This document shows, piece by piece, positions 12,001-27,000 of a stretch of 64,000 bases of DNA (position 1 is its first letter; every line of letters starts with the position of its first letter). The stretch is from Pteria penguin (taxonomy: Eukaryota; Mollusca; Bivalvia; Pterioida; Pteriidae). The stretch lies in contig CM068583.1 in the NCBI GenBank assembly GCA_035048485.1, forward strand, positions 65,468,306 through 65,532,305, written 5' to 3'. Position numbers and translations under genes: made by a program. The notes beneath the pieces were generated by a model. The model made no database searches, was not told where the DNA came from, and worked only from the letters and a program-made list of their open reading frames with translations.

Positions 12001-15000
12001 ATGTACATAAAATATATTATTTTCTGAAATAATACGGTTTTATGTCATATATGCCGATTAACACAAGATAAGATCGACTGAATGAAATATGTCATTTATT
12101 CCAAAGATGAATGACGTAATCATTAAGCAAACAATGTCTAACACGGCTATCGCCTATAAACTACAATACACACAATGACTAGTGGCGATCGCCGTGTACC
12201 ATGAAAAACACATAGAGTGTATATCATCTACAAAAAATGTGGGTGGCGTACCCAAAAAATGCGCCATGAATACTGAGCCGACACACGGCACAGGATTACA
12301 GCCACCCAAAAGAATAATAAAATTACAAAAATGAAATACACCAAACACTTTCTCATCTATAAGCTACATGAATGTCTGAGCTGCTTGTAGCAGACAACTT
12401 CTGAACTACATTTACGACAATTTGGGATCTACAGGGATCCGAGATTATAAGATTGACAAACACTCGAACTGTATAATACAGAGCAAAAATTAATGATCGT
12501 GGCAGACAACTACTGAGCCACAACATTTGAGCACATACATGTAAAATACTAGGTAATTGAACGAAATAAAACAGTTCAACATAATGTCAAATAATATTTC
12601 CGATAGCAAAATAATGTACGTAGTGTTTGTGGCAGACATCTTCTGAACCACAACTGGTTAGCAAACGGGATTTCCTAATTATTATTCATCAGGATGTCAA
12701 AGTAGAAATTCATGAGAAACAAAAAAAAAAAAAGTTCTCCAAATCAACACCACACATGTGATTTGTTTGGGTCTCATTGTAAAGATATCAAATGCCAAAA
12801 TCTTAATATGTTGTGAATCCAGCACACTGAAAAAACCTAACAATTTATATGTAGATAGATGAGTTATAATGGTCCTGAGTACATGTATCTACATATGAAA
12901 TGTAATGTTATTTTGTTCTGTTAATGTCATAATGACCTCTTTGTTCTTAAATGATGCAACTGGCTCTTTTCATTATATGGAGTTATTTCCCACTTGAGCA
13001 GGTATTTTGCATCAAGCCACTGTGTTGTCAATCAATTCTATGGAGACCATTGTTAAAATTACAGGAAATGATATAGAAAATGTATTAGGTCACACTGTCT
13101 GATGTCAGAAACCTGTTCAAGTGGGAAACAACTCTGTATAACAAAAAGACCTGATGACCCAATATACACCATAACACTTCTTCCCATCTTAGAACGTCAG
13201 AATTATTTTACTAGTAAAGAATTTGTTTTGACACCAGATTAATACATTTAATTATATATTAAAATATCACAATCAAGGAAATTTATTACAAAAGGAATAA
13301 ATCAGAGAAAGTTCAGACATTATGGATCTCATGCAGCTTATCAATTTAATTGTTTGGTCTCATTTAAACTATACTGATCTCTTCTGTCAAGTGTTTACTG
13401 TTATTCCAATATTACAAACTCTAATTACTCTAAATTACTCTAAGCATTATATGGGAATTTATCCAGAAATTCACTCAAGACTGACAACATACAAATGAGG
13501 TTTCCTAATGTCTAAGAAACTCACATTGCAGTAATGAGAAAATTAACGACAGGGAAACCCAGCTTGATTATAGATTGGGTCACTAAGGTTAATATTAGGT
13601 TGATATTATACATACAGAATCATTCAAAGATTTTCTTTTTTTCCTCAATAAAAAAACCAGATTCAACATGAAAATATTTAGATTTCTACACGTAGTATTT
13701 TACTATGTAAAGTTAATAAGTCATGTCCATTACATTAAGCTCGGAAAATGTTTGTCGCTTTAGTTATATACATCCCTGGTCACACATATATATCTTTATG
13801 AGATTAGTTTGAATAACTTCACTATGAACAATATAAACACTTACTTGCAAAATCGAGTGCCTAAAAGAATGGAAGTACTGAGCTCTTGTATACATGTCAG
13901 AGCCATTGATGTATTACAAGTGACCACTACACTACAAATCGTCTCCTGGACCGTAGTCAGAGATCTCAGAACACTTGTCATTCGATTCTTTGTTCGATCT
14001 GAACAGGTTTGAATTTTATTTTCAACTGCCACATAAGTAGATTGGAAATTGCTGAAAGAGTCAAATCATTCTGGTAATTAGTATGATGAACAACTCACGC
14101 AAATTTATGATCTCACAGTACCAAAATATACAAATATTATCTAAGATGTTCCTGACTTTTTAACAAACTGCATGTGTAATTATAGATACCTGCAGAACCA
14201 AGACACTCCATTCTTCTCACTGGCAACATTCATCAGAACAACATTCAAAATGTAAATACTGATCTCAGTTTCCTGACATGTCTCTGGATCTATCAAAATT
14301 TAAAAGAATATCAATTAATGAATTTACAATAAACCTAACTGTTTTTATAAAAAAAAGCCCTGTTACACTACCCTTTACTGAAATTTTTAATTTTCAAAAG
14401 AAACTGTTTCACACTCATAGAAATTATATTGTCTAAGCAACCAAGTCAATATAAAAGAATAAATACACACAAAAAATGGTGGCAGTATGCAGTTGAAATC
14501 TACTGAAACTATGGGTGGGGGGGTGTGTTCCTATATAAAGGTATATACTTCACTTCTTATATAAAGGACCATACAGACGTTTGGCTGGAATACCTTTGGT
14601 ATACCTTTACGGCCACCCAACATATTAATGGGTATCATTTTCCTTATAAATAGATAATAATGGGTACCTTTCTAATCACAAAATATATGAAAAGGTCAAA
14701 CATATTTGCAGATTACAAGAGAAGGTATTTTTGCTTTAGAATCTGGAGTGCAGAAACTAATTGCAAGCCTATTCATGGTAAATAATTTATTTCTTGTGTC
14801 ATCTTTTATACAATACCTTTTATTGTATATTATGCAAAAGTTTATGCGGAATATATCATTACTATTCGTCAGTATATGAATGGGTATGTTTTTAAACTTT
14901 ACTCAATCATATGAATGCATAGGGTGAAAGTGACTCTAGCCGCATGTCCGTGCCCAAAATCATTGCAAGTTACACCTCCTCCCATGATTGAAACCTACCT

Positions 15001-18000
15001 TCTATTACAGATGTTCCAGGTTCATTACACAGATAACCAGTACAACAATATCTAATTTTCTTCCCTCCTTTTGAACTTCCAGAAACACAGCTCTTAGGGT
15101 TGACACACCCTTTTTCATATCTGCCATCCTCAAAAACTGTTTGACAACCCTGCAAAGCATTTTTTTTTCAATACATACCTGTACATACAACAATCAGAAC
15201 CATAAATACATCTAATCTAAATAAGAATTTAATTGTATATCAGATGACCAGCATTTAGGACTTTAGCATTCCTTAATTTCTTTAAGTACATAAGCTAGTA
15301 TGAATAAGGACAAAGTGCTGAGTACTCAGGACAATAGATTTACAGTGCTGATATTACAGTGTAATACATCTCACTACACACATGGATTGGGTGTTTACCT
15401 GTTTATTGGATGGACAATATTCATATCCATTATTGCAGTTGTCATTGGAACTGGCATCATTACAGCTGTAACATTTCTGACCTGAAACATAAATTAGAAG
15501 ATCTTGCCGAATGTAGTTATATTATTGTTTTCATTTGTGTTAAGTTTTAGTGAAAATGAGAAACAAAAACAAGTCAATCAGTATAACTGATCTGGTATTT
15601 TAAGTTCTGTATTGTGAAAGACCTTGATCGTTTTAAGATGACCTGGAGTGACCTTTGTCCAAAAGTCCATATGCTCATATCCAATGTAACAAATAAGTGA
15701 AGTATGATCAAATTCTGATGAATGGTTTAGGAAATATGAGTTCAGACAGACAGACAGACAGACAGAGGGACAGTCAGACAGACAGAGGCACAGACAGACA
15801 CTACTGCAACTATATGCTCTCCTGATATTGTTCAAAACTGATTAAAAATCATATCTTGCACAAATTTGGTTCTCATCTTTTATGCAGATAAACAAAACAA
15901 ATAAGTAAAATGTACTTGGTACAATGCTTAAAAGTGAATTCAGTTGTATGTATGCTGAATATAACAGTGTGCTAAGTAATGGAAGTCCTGTCTTTTTATG
16001 TAAACATGACCAGTGTAATCATACATTAACTCACACATAATTTGAGACACAGAACAAAGTGTAAACCTGTCTAATTCTAATACAGAGAAATAATGTCTTT
16101 TCAAAAAAGTTTCCTGTTATGTCATATACCTTAAGGCACCACAATTCAATAAATACACTAATTTCTTATATTAATCTTTATTTTGATATTTATTTAAGTA
16201 TTTTCCTAAATAATTAAAAGTATAATAACCTTGGCACTTCTGTTGCACTGTATACAGCACTTCAGTCAAAGTCGACATAAGAACTGTAACAACACCGTCA
16301 GGTAGTGTGCTGGATTTCAACCTGCTCTCAATACATCTCCAAGCCACCTGTACCTTATCACAATATTCAGCCATAACATCTGCTGTAACCTGTTCCAATG
16401 ATGAACCACTGCTCTTTTCTACTGAGGTTGCTTTGGAGACTTCTTTTGTAGTCTTTTCTTTAGATTTCTCTTTTGTAGTCTTTTCTTTAGATTTCTCTTT
16501 TGTAGTCTTTTCTGCAGATTTCTCTTTTGTAGTCTTTTCTTTAGATTTCTCTTTTGTAGTCTTTTCTGCAGATTTCTCTTTTGTAGTCTTTTCTGCAGAT
16601 TTCTCTTTTGTAGTCTTTTCTGCAGATTTCTTCTTGGAACTTTTTTCTTTTGTTGATTCTTTGCTTCCTGAATTTTCTTTAGAAGGCTTTTTTTCTGAAT
16701 CTTCTCCTGATGGTTTTTTTGTAGTCTTTTCCACGGACTTTTCTTTGGAATCAGAGGTAACAGACGAGAGTAACACTTTGAGGGAGTATGTTTTAAACTG
16801 ATAAATACAGGTGTCCAAATCTTCCTCACAACTTATATCTGCCTTACTTTGCACTTGTTGCATGAACTGATATACCTCCAAGCGTTTTCCCTGAGAACAT
16901 TTCTCTGTCTTTTCTCTAACACATCTCCATGCTTGTTCTTGAGTACTGGAAAAATATTACAAAAATAAATTGTAGATATAGCTGATTTATTTTTTTTACA
17001 TTAACCACTAATTACCTAATGTTTTTCATGAACATAATGAATAAAGAAACTTTTTATCCAAACTGCTATGTAACTTTTCAAACTGCAATGTAACTTTCCA
17101 AACTCAAAATTAACTTACTAGTTTAGAGTAGAGTATCATCTGTCTACTCTAAACCTTGAATATTCCAATATTCAATGTCATCCAATGTAATAGATTAGTC
17201 CCATTGTCCTAATGAGAAACAAACCCCTGGTGGCTGCAAAGTCTTACAACGACTGGTCAAAAGGCTCAGTTATGGAGATTACAGAAATATGACTTTTCGC
17301 TAAGGTCATGACACACTGGTATCTTATGGATATTGTGCCATTGGATTATAGGCCAAAAAAAGTTTGGATGATGCAATGTCTTATTACCTTGCCCTTTGGC
17401 CTTTTGACCCACTAACAATGTCAATGAGGATCCTTCTTAGGTCATAAATATCCTATGTACCAAGTATTATGTCTCTACGTTAAATAACACTTGTGTCCCA
17501 GTCAAGAATCTTGTGGAAAACTACTTTCAGATTAAGAACCATAACTCCAGCAAAAGTAAGTCAACTACAACAAATTTCCTACTCAGATTGTAGTTGTTGA
17601 TAATGAAGAGGTATAAAACCTTTCAGTGCAATATCTCAATGATGTGTGAAAAAAAAAGTTTCAAAGAACCATAACTCCAGCAAAAGAAGGTTAATTGCAA
17701 CAAAATTCAAACTCGGTTGTTAAAACATGGTAGCAAAGATGTGTACAACATTTCAGTCCAACACCTCAAGGGATCCCCCCCACCAACTTTTACTGCAGTA
17801 GATATAAATATCTTACTATTATCTAAGTACGCCAAAGTTTGCAATATCTAAATTCTGAATTTATCCTGACATCTTTTAATGAGTTATGTCTGATGGATTA
17901 CACATGCAAACTCGGTCCAAGCTCAAGTCTGTTTAATGTTAGTGTAGATTCTCACAGGTAAATCAATACATCTGGACATAAAAACATATTGTGTTGTGAT

Positions 18001-21000
18001 GAAATCAGTTTAATTTTTGTGCTCTTAATGAAAAAACATCCAAAATATTTGGATGAGTGAAAAATTGTCAGACAAGTGTCTGTTCTTGAAATGTAGTTAA
18101 GCTGATGAGAATCTGAAGCCCTTAATTATTGGCAAAGAAACTATGACGCTCCTTCAAAATATCAAAATGCAGCAATTCTAACTGTTCATTAAAAGAGAAA
18201 CTCCAAATCATGGGCCACTTTTGAAATTCTCATGATTTGCTGATCAACAATTAAATGTGTTTGTCACGAATTTGAATACAGGTAGCAACGTCTCTTGATG
18301 ATTTACATACATATATAACATTACATAAAAACAAAAGGAATTCCCACTAAAAATAAAACATCAGAAGTATCATAACAAAAGCTCATTATTCACAACTTAA
18401 TTATTTGGCTAATTTACTTTCACCATGTAAACTCTCTCCTTCTATAAGATTTTAATTGTCCAATACAATTAAGACTACGCAGATTGGTTTGGACATTAAC
18501 ATACTGCATTATGTATTCAGAAGACAACTGTTCTACATAAAACTGAATGTAAACTCTTCTTACTAGCAGAGTTCCTCATCCTCATATGAGCCAATGATCA
18601 TATCTTCTAGTCTCTTGACACATGCCATGGCCTCATTTGCTTTACATTCATCTACCTCCTTGCATGGTGTTTTCACTACTGTTGGACATCGGTACTGCTG
18701 TAGAACACTACTCAACCTTATTAAGGCTGTTTCTGCCAAAGAGGATGTCAATCTACTACAACCACCCAGTTCATGGAAGTAACATTTCAAGGATCGACTG
18801 TAGGACCTGAAATGAAAGAGCACATAAGTAAAAAATCTCTCTCTTTACAGGAGGCTAAAATGGGCCTTTATCGCTCACCTGAGCACCTTGACCACAATAG
18901 AAATTGGCCTTTATCACTTATCTGAGCACCTTGACCACAAGAGAAATGAAAAAAGTATCAGAATGTTCTCTAATAAAAATATCTCTTACAAGAAATTTCA
19001 TTACAAATTTGAACCAAAAACAACATCACATTCTAAAACTCTCATGCATTATGAGAATTAAAGAAAGTAAAGAAAACACCTAAAATGTGCAAATTAGACA
19101 CAATCCAAAAAGATGTCAAAACATGATCTTTGAATAAAAGCAAACAAGAAACCGTCTAGGACGATATGAACAGATTGCAAATGCTACCTAATGGACGGAC
19201 GGACAAAGCGGCGACTATATGCTCTCCCTTCGGGGAGCATAATAAGGACTAACAGACAAGTGGTACTGCCAGTAGAATAAGGACTAATAGACAAGTGGTA
19301 CTGCCAGTAGAATAAGGACTTAAAGACAAATGGCACTGGGGGTTGAATAAGGAAAAGACAAATGGTACTGCAGATTGAATAAGGACTTACAGACAAACTG
19401 TACCACCGGAAGAATAAGGACTTACAGACAAATGGTATTACTGGCTGAATAAGGACTGACAGACATATGGTACTGCCGGTAGAATAAGGACTTACAAACA
19501 AATGGTATTGCTGTTTTAATAAGGACTAAAAGACAAGTGGTACTGCCAGTAGAATAAGGACTTACAGACAAATGGTGCTGCCGGTAGAATAAGGACTTAC
19601 AGACAAATGGTATTGCTGGTTGAATAAAGACTTACAGACAAATGGTACTGCAGGTTGAATAAGGACTTACAGACAAATGGTATTAATGGTTGAATAAGGA
19701 CTTACAGACAAATGGTATTAATGGTAGAATAAGGACTTACAGACAAATGGTATTGCTGGTTAAATAAGGACTTACAGACAAATGGTACTGTGGGTTGAAT
19801 AAGGACTTGAAACTTTCGAGTAGACATCTCTTAGGCATTCTTGAGCTGCATTCATGTCACATCGGTCAGAATTATCTACTGCTCGAGGATCTATGCAGGC
19901 CAGTGGTGTGCCCTTATCTTCCGGTTCATCCTGTACCACACACATATCCCCTATCAAGCAGCGTACCTGCTCATAGGTCTTAAGGACTGATGTTGTCTGA
20001 GTGTTACTACACTGGTATAAGCTCTGCTTCATACATATACGTGTTCTTTCATAGGAGCTAAAACATACAGAAAATGTTTATTTAAGCCAATACTCTTTAG
20101 ACAAATTAATTTGTTATCCCTCTTATTTTTGGAGTAAATATATTTCATTTCAAAAGGTAAAAATTTCAATATGATCTTTTCTACCCCTTACCTAAAAATG
20201 AAGGATGGACTAAATAAATTAAGTAGGTAAGTAGCATGTATTTAATCATTTTTATACATTTCAATGAGGAATTATTCACATCCCTTTAGAACTAAATAGT
20301 TTTGAAACACAGCATGTACCTGCAGACACTGGTATAATCACTATTATTGATTAAGGTGGTAAGAGCCAGCTGATCACCAAGGGAGGCAATGCAGTCTAAT
20401 GCGTCTCCTGGAGCACAAATTTTGTATTCCTTCTCACATACTCCTGAGCTACGTAGACCAGATTCTATCAAGTTGGTGGCCAGATCAACAAACTGGAGGT
20501 TGTATGAGGAACAACTGGAGGTAGCATTACGTATACATGTCAGGTATGCACCAGCAACACCTTCACTGCAATGTTGAATGTAAACCATCTTATGTTCAAA
20601 TATATTAAGCATTTTTTAATGTTCAAATTCGAATCTAATTTGGACAGTTTAAAAGAACTTTCTGAATATAAAAATCTGTCTTCTTTTCAAGAAATAAATA
20701 TAGTGAACAGGTAGATACATACACTTTGATGAAATCAAGTAACAACATATAAATTCATTCAAATATATCATGAATAATGACTTAGATGAGTATGTACTTT
20801 ATATACATATATCTATATTCCAGTGTTGATGAAAACCTAAACATAACTAGAATTTTAATGTATCAGTGTGACAAAAATGCCCCTTCTGGCAGCTAAGTTA
20901 GTGAAATATAATTGTTAGAGAACTACTGTAAACCACTTTTTATTTGCGAGGACTTTATTTTCACGTAAATTCGCGAGTTCATCGTGACGCAAAAATAAAG

Positions 21001-24000
21001 TCATTGCAAATAAAAAGTCTATTTTTCATCCAAAGTACAGGACAGTGCACAAATTAAAGACACTCAAAATCAAATCAGTATTTTAATGCATGCTAAAAAT
21101 GTAAATGTTACAGACATTATCTAAAAGAAGTCAGTCATAAAAGTCGATAAAACTACAGTAAAATATGTAAATCAGATAAAACAAAAACATATATAAAAGT
21201 CGTTCAATCATCTAAAGTGCTAGCTTTTCGCCAGCCTGTCTGTCATCACACAAGTTCAGGTTCACTCGACAGTTTATCGTCGGATTTTAATAACCATCGG
21301 GCATGTAACCGTTTTACACGCAGATCAATGTGTACATCTTTCAGTGCGGTACCATCTTTAAGCTGAGATGCGCATTCCTCTGCGTACCAATCCTCAATCA
21401 ATTCGATAATTGTTTTGTTTACTGATCAAGTTATACTCACATACATGTCCAGCCACAGGTATTTCATTAAAGTTCTTGAGGTCAGGATTACAGTTGCATG
21501 ACAAAGTACATGTAAAGACTATATATACCTTAAGAATAACCGAAAAAAAACCAGCATGTGAACACTTGAGCGACCACTTAAGCGACTCGCGAAAATAAAG
21601 TGTCACAAATCAATATTCACAATCATTCTCGCAAAAATAAAGTCACGTGAAAATAAAGTCGTTTACAGTAATATTTTTAAGAAATTTTCTATGTTCAAGG
21701 GCAATTACTCTGTCAAAAATTACCAGAACACACTCATTTTCGAACTTGACCTGCATATTCCTTTGATACATCTACGTACCTAATATCAATTTAATCCGGC
21801 AAACCTTCAAATGAGCAGAAACTGTCATTTTAAGAATTTTTTTATGTTAAAGGGCAATAACTCTGTCAAAAATTACCAGAACACACCCATATTCAAACTT
21901 GACCGGCATTTTCCCTTGTTATATATACCTAATATCAATTTAATCCATTAAACCTTCACTGAGAAAATGAGCTGATACACAATGATGACAGAATGACAGT
22001 ACTATATGCTCCCAGTCATTCAATGGCAGAAGCATAAAAATATATGGGAGAAGATTTCACAAATGTTTTTGAAAACTGTACCTTGCACAAATACTAGACT
22101 TCATCATCTGTGGTGCCAACGGAGAGAACATTGTCATTGTAAGGTATGATTTTAAACAACTTGAAGCAACTCCCAAGTCACAGGTTGGATCAACTAAAAA
22201 CAAATTCAATAAGTTACTTTCAAATGACTGAATAATACCTACAATAGTATGCTTGCTTCTCTGGATACAGTCAAACCTGTTCTAAATGACCAGGTGGTCA
22301 TTTTAGGCAGGAGGTCTCTTCATACAAGATGATATTTAGACAGTTAGTAAGGAGCAGAGAAAGGAGATTGTTTAGGACAGATAGTTGCTGTATAGAACAG
22401 ATAGTTGTGTGTCCTTTGATTGTGCTGTTTTTGCGGTGAGTGGAAAGGTGGGCGTCCGTAAATAAGTTAACCACACCAATTGAGTAACGTTAATGTTATT
22501 TCAATTGACCGTCCTAAGTCAGTATCGTAACCGCAGCACAATCGAATATATTTTTGTAATGTCGTTTTTCAGTGTATACTCTACTATTATCATGCTGTGT
22601 GTGCATGTCCTTGGTAATTTTTGTCATACAGCTTTGTCAGATGTCTTCAGTTTTCTCCTGAATATAGATGGTCTTTAAAGCAGGTTTGACTGTATGTTAT
22701 TTATTCAGCAAAGAAATGTCATCACATTTGGATCTGATTAAAATCAATATTCCCTGACTTTAAAACTTGTATATGGCATACTTTATGTAAGAATTCAGTT
22801 TACTGAGTTGAACTATTCATGGTTTAATGATGCATATCAATTATCATATTTACCTTCAGCAGAGTTTAATGATGCATATCAATTATCATATTTACCTTCA
22901 GCAGAGTTTAAGAGGGTAGGAGATGTGTCTGAAAGAGCAGTAATACCAAATCATTAAGCCACTACATATTATTCCTCTCATTTGTGAGTACAAAAATTAT
23001 TAGATATAACATACATTTCACACAACAATGCTTTATCAATTTCTATTTAAATCTGGTAAAGCATACATATATAAGCAAACAAAAATAAAACTAAAATAAG
23101 ACATGTCAAAAGACAATGTAACTCGCCAGTGGGGCACTGTCAGAGGGAAAGCATGTATTTTCAATGTTATTTTAATTCAAGGTCAAATCCACGGTAAAAG
23201 TCAAAAGCCAACCAGATGGAAGCTTGATTACAATGAATCTGCATGTGAAATCCTATCTCTAATGTTTCAAAAGAAAAAGCCCAGGTAAGTGTTTTTTAAA
23301 AGTAGGTCAAATTCCAATATGTAGACTACAAGATCAACAGTCATGGTATCACATGAAAGTTCTTGACATGAGGACATGTGTGAAGTATCAAAGCCCTACA
23401 CCTATTGGTTCAATAGATATAGACCATGTTAAGCTTTTTGGGAAGTTAGTCAAAATTCAAGGTAAAAATCATGGTATCAAATGAAAGCTCTTAGCATAAG
23501 GAATCTATCTGTGAAGTATCAAAGTTCTACAACTGACGATTAAACATATATAGTACATGGTTTAAGTTTCTTGTGGACAGGAACATCGACGTGGACCATA
23601 CGTGGAGATATAACAACAGCTCTACAAGCATTTTGTCTTGGCAAGTTAAATAGACTTTGTTTCAATTTAGCAATAAATAACATTCTACATTAAAAGAGTT
23701 TCTGTATGAGATGCATCCAACATCACTACCATAGTAACATATATTGAAAGTAAGTAAGTGGTAATACCATTGGCCTCCATGCAAGTTAATCCGAACCCAT
23801 TACTGCAACATTTCCTGGTACCATTACAGTCTGTATCCCTTACACACTCCACATCTGCTGTGCCCATCACATCCTCTCCCACAATGGGACAACTTCCAGA
23901 CTTCTTCAGCTTAATAGCTAAAACAGAACGACATTTCAAATATACTCTACACAGAGGAATGTGTCTTGTCTCAAAGAAAATGCAAAACTAAAAACAAATT

Positions 24001-27000
24001 TGACTGGTACAATGGTCACCTTACTCTTGTTCCTACTATAATACAAACCTAGGGAAAACTTTTGCCAGGTACATTAACTGTCTTTCTCTTATCTCAACTA
24101 CAATTAAAACCTAGGACAAATGTTTTGCAGGCACATTGACTGCTTATCTCTAGGTCTGACTACGATTAAAACCTAGAGAAAATGTTTTACAGGTACATTG
24201 ACCAGCTTCCTTATCTTTAAAGGTTCTCAGTCCTTGGGTGACGTCATATATGTTCTGTCAGAAGGAGGGGTGGGGGAAATAAAACTTTGTTGGTTTGCCT
24301 TCGTAAAAATTAGCATGTATATCATAGTAGTAACGAAATATTGTAAAACTATAGGTATTAAACACATCTCTGATTTATTATAACTTACCAAATCATAGAG
24401 GTTATTTGCATCAATTCTGTGTTAAAATGAGAGGGTGGCGTTCTTTTATTTTGCTTATTTTTAAATTTATTATGGTTATATAAAAAACATTATATCCAAA
24501 ATACAAAGTAACATCTGATATCAAAGAAACATCTGATGCAGTAGAAATATTTCTTTTGTTGGATACAAGTCATTTTTTTTTTTGGCTTATTAAGTACATA
24601 TGGTATTGTAGAATGAAAATAATGCAAGAAAATGAGACTTGCACATATTTTTACATTATGAGCACTCTAAATATCACATTTTGATGCATTTTTAGCAACC
24701 AGTGATGCAAGACAGCCTTTTCTCTCATTACATATATAAGGGATTCTAAAATTGATATTGAACCATGAAGTAAAGATACTATACTACAAACAAGAAGTGT
24801 TTATAATCTGCTGATTTACATAAAATTGGCCGTGCAATGCAAACTAATAGATGATATGTGTGACTCAAAAATTACCAAAATATGAATTAAGCATATTAAG
24901 ACTCCATAATTTTGATTTCTTGCTCAAAAGAAAAGAAATATGGGTGAGTAATTTATAACACCATCAATTTATTTGTGTCTTATATGTTCTTCAAATAAAA
25001 AAGAATTTTTAAAAAAGTATATATTTTTCACTAGAATTTTCTTAGGGATGGATAAACCTAAAGTCACTGCTTTCCTGCAGGATCCTTGAATCTTGTTGTC
25101 AAATATTTAACTGCCAAATGCAAAGACATACCACATATCAAAAAATGTAGTCTTACCTTGAACCTTGCATACATTTATAACCGAATCAAAAGCTGGCATA
25201 ATGTCTTTAAACATAGATTCTAGCAGTTCTATATCCGTATCTTTCGTAGTATTCCTAACTTTGTCAACAAGAGTTTGGTACAGAAGGCAGATCTTTCTAA
25301 AGTCATTCACTTTTGGTTCCAAAAGGGAATCCTCAATGTCTGTTTTGAAGTCATTCATCAGTGTGAATAAAGTTCCTTGCAATCCTGAAATGGTATAGCA
25401 TACATGCTCTTTTGACTTAAACTAATTATTTTTACACTTATTTTGATTGACTGATTGATTGATTATTGTTTTTATGTCACTCCATGATTATTTCATGTAT
25501 ATGGTGACAGCATCTGTCTGATGCATTCAATAGAAATTTCTCAGTTTTTACTGTCTAATCCGAAAGACAGAACACTGGTGTGCCCAAGGCAGGAATTGAA
25601 CCCAGGACCACTAGGTCAATAGCCGAGCACCTCATCCACTAGGCCACACTGGCTTATTTTATATTTGTGATGAAAACAATAATATTAACAATCCAACAAG
25701 CATGTATTTCCCACACTTTCGTTTTACAGCTATATTTAAATAAGACATATTTCTTTTTCATTTTTATCGTCAGATTTACTAATCCAAACATCAGCTTACC
25801 AGCAGGTTGAGTGAGCAGACTAGAGCATTTAGGCAACTGTTGATGAGATAATTCAAAGAGGGAGTATTTCACCATAAAACTATGCAAGTCAAAGCAGTCT
25901 ATTATGTTACGCATCACGCAAGTCTCCACATCTTTGTAATTACTAAAACAAAATGTTTAAGATGAAAGAGGAAAACATGTTTACAAGTCTTTTATCTAAT
26001 TGTTTATGTTGAAATACACAGTACAGGAGTAATATTTCAGCTTTTTCTGATAATGTTATCAATATTAATAGTATGATTCATAGAAGGTAAGTTTTAAATT
26101 TATGATTTTCATGCATTTATCTTCATTGATTACAAGATCATCAGAGAACTTAAGAAGAAGAACTTAACAAGAGGCCTAGATGGGCCTATATCAATCATCT
26201 CAGTGCCTTGAGCACATGAGAAACTTAGAAAGTATTAGAATGTTCTCTCATAAAAGTATCCTTTTTAAGAAACTTTATTTCAAAACTGAACCAAAAACAA
26301 CACCACAACATCGTAAAACACTAATACATTTTGAAAATTAAAAAAACACTTGAAAATGTGCAAAAACAGCCGATTCCAAAGTGTGTCAAAAAAGTAGTAA
26401 AACTTGATTTTGGAATGGAACCAAAACCAACAACACTTCTCAAAGAACTTTCTAGATCACTGTGGTGCATTCAGTATGTTGATCTATGCAGCTGTTCTAA
26501 GAAATTTGTCCAAGTAGGGCTTAAGTCATCTTGACCTAGATTTATCCCTTGATGAATCTCATCAAAAAGTAACAACACTTGTAAGACCTTGAGTATTCAT
26601 TCCTACAAGATTCATCAAAATCCTTCCAAAGTATTGATGAACAGTGAGATGGATGGACAGGACAGACAAACAGATTCCTACTGATCATCTGCATTATTGC
26701 ATTTTTTATCTTAAAAATACTCTTATTAATACTTAAAATGAAATGAACAAGACATCATTGAATTCTTTTGTATTGCTTTTTGTTTGGAAATTTATTGACT
26801 TACCTGCACCCACTATCCTGTGGCTTTAATAACTTCAAACATTGATGAGCATTGGATACTGAGCAGGTGTACTTGGTCCTTACATCAAGACACTGATGAC
26901 TGACCATACCATGTACCAAACTGAGGGATGCATTCACGGCTGCAAACTCATTTGCAGTACAGCCTACTCGATAGCTTTCAACACATTTCATCACATACAA

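Noticed and set aside
15578..15835. Minus-strand cysteine/serine-rich open frame (CLCLCLSDCPSVC)
   Set aside because: Produced by the CAGA microsatellite; no splice continuity with neighbours.
16307..16801. Plus-strand open frame rich in FSFVVFS
   Set aside because: Antisense shadow of the TTKEKS-coding part of e45; likewise 38624-38914 opposite e23.
19184..19501. Minus-strand 105-codon open frame
   Set aside because: Minisatellite sequence; included in the splice-site array finding rather than as a gene.
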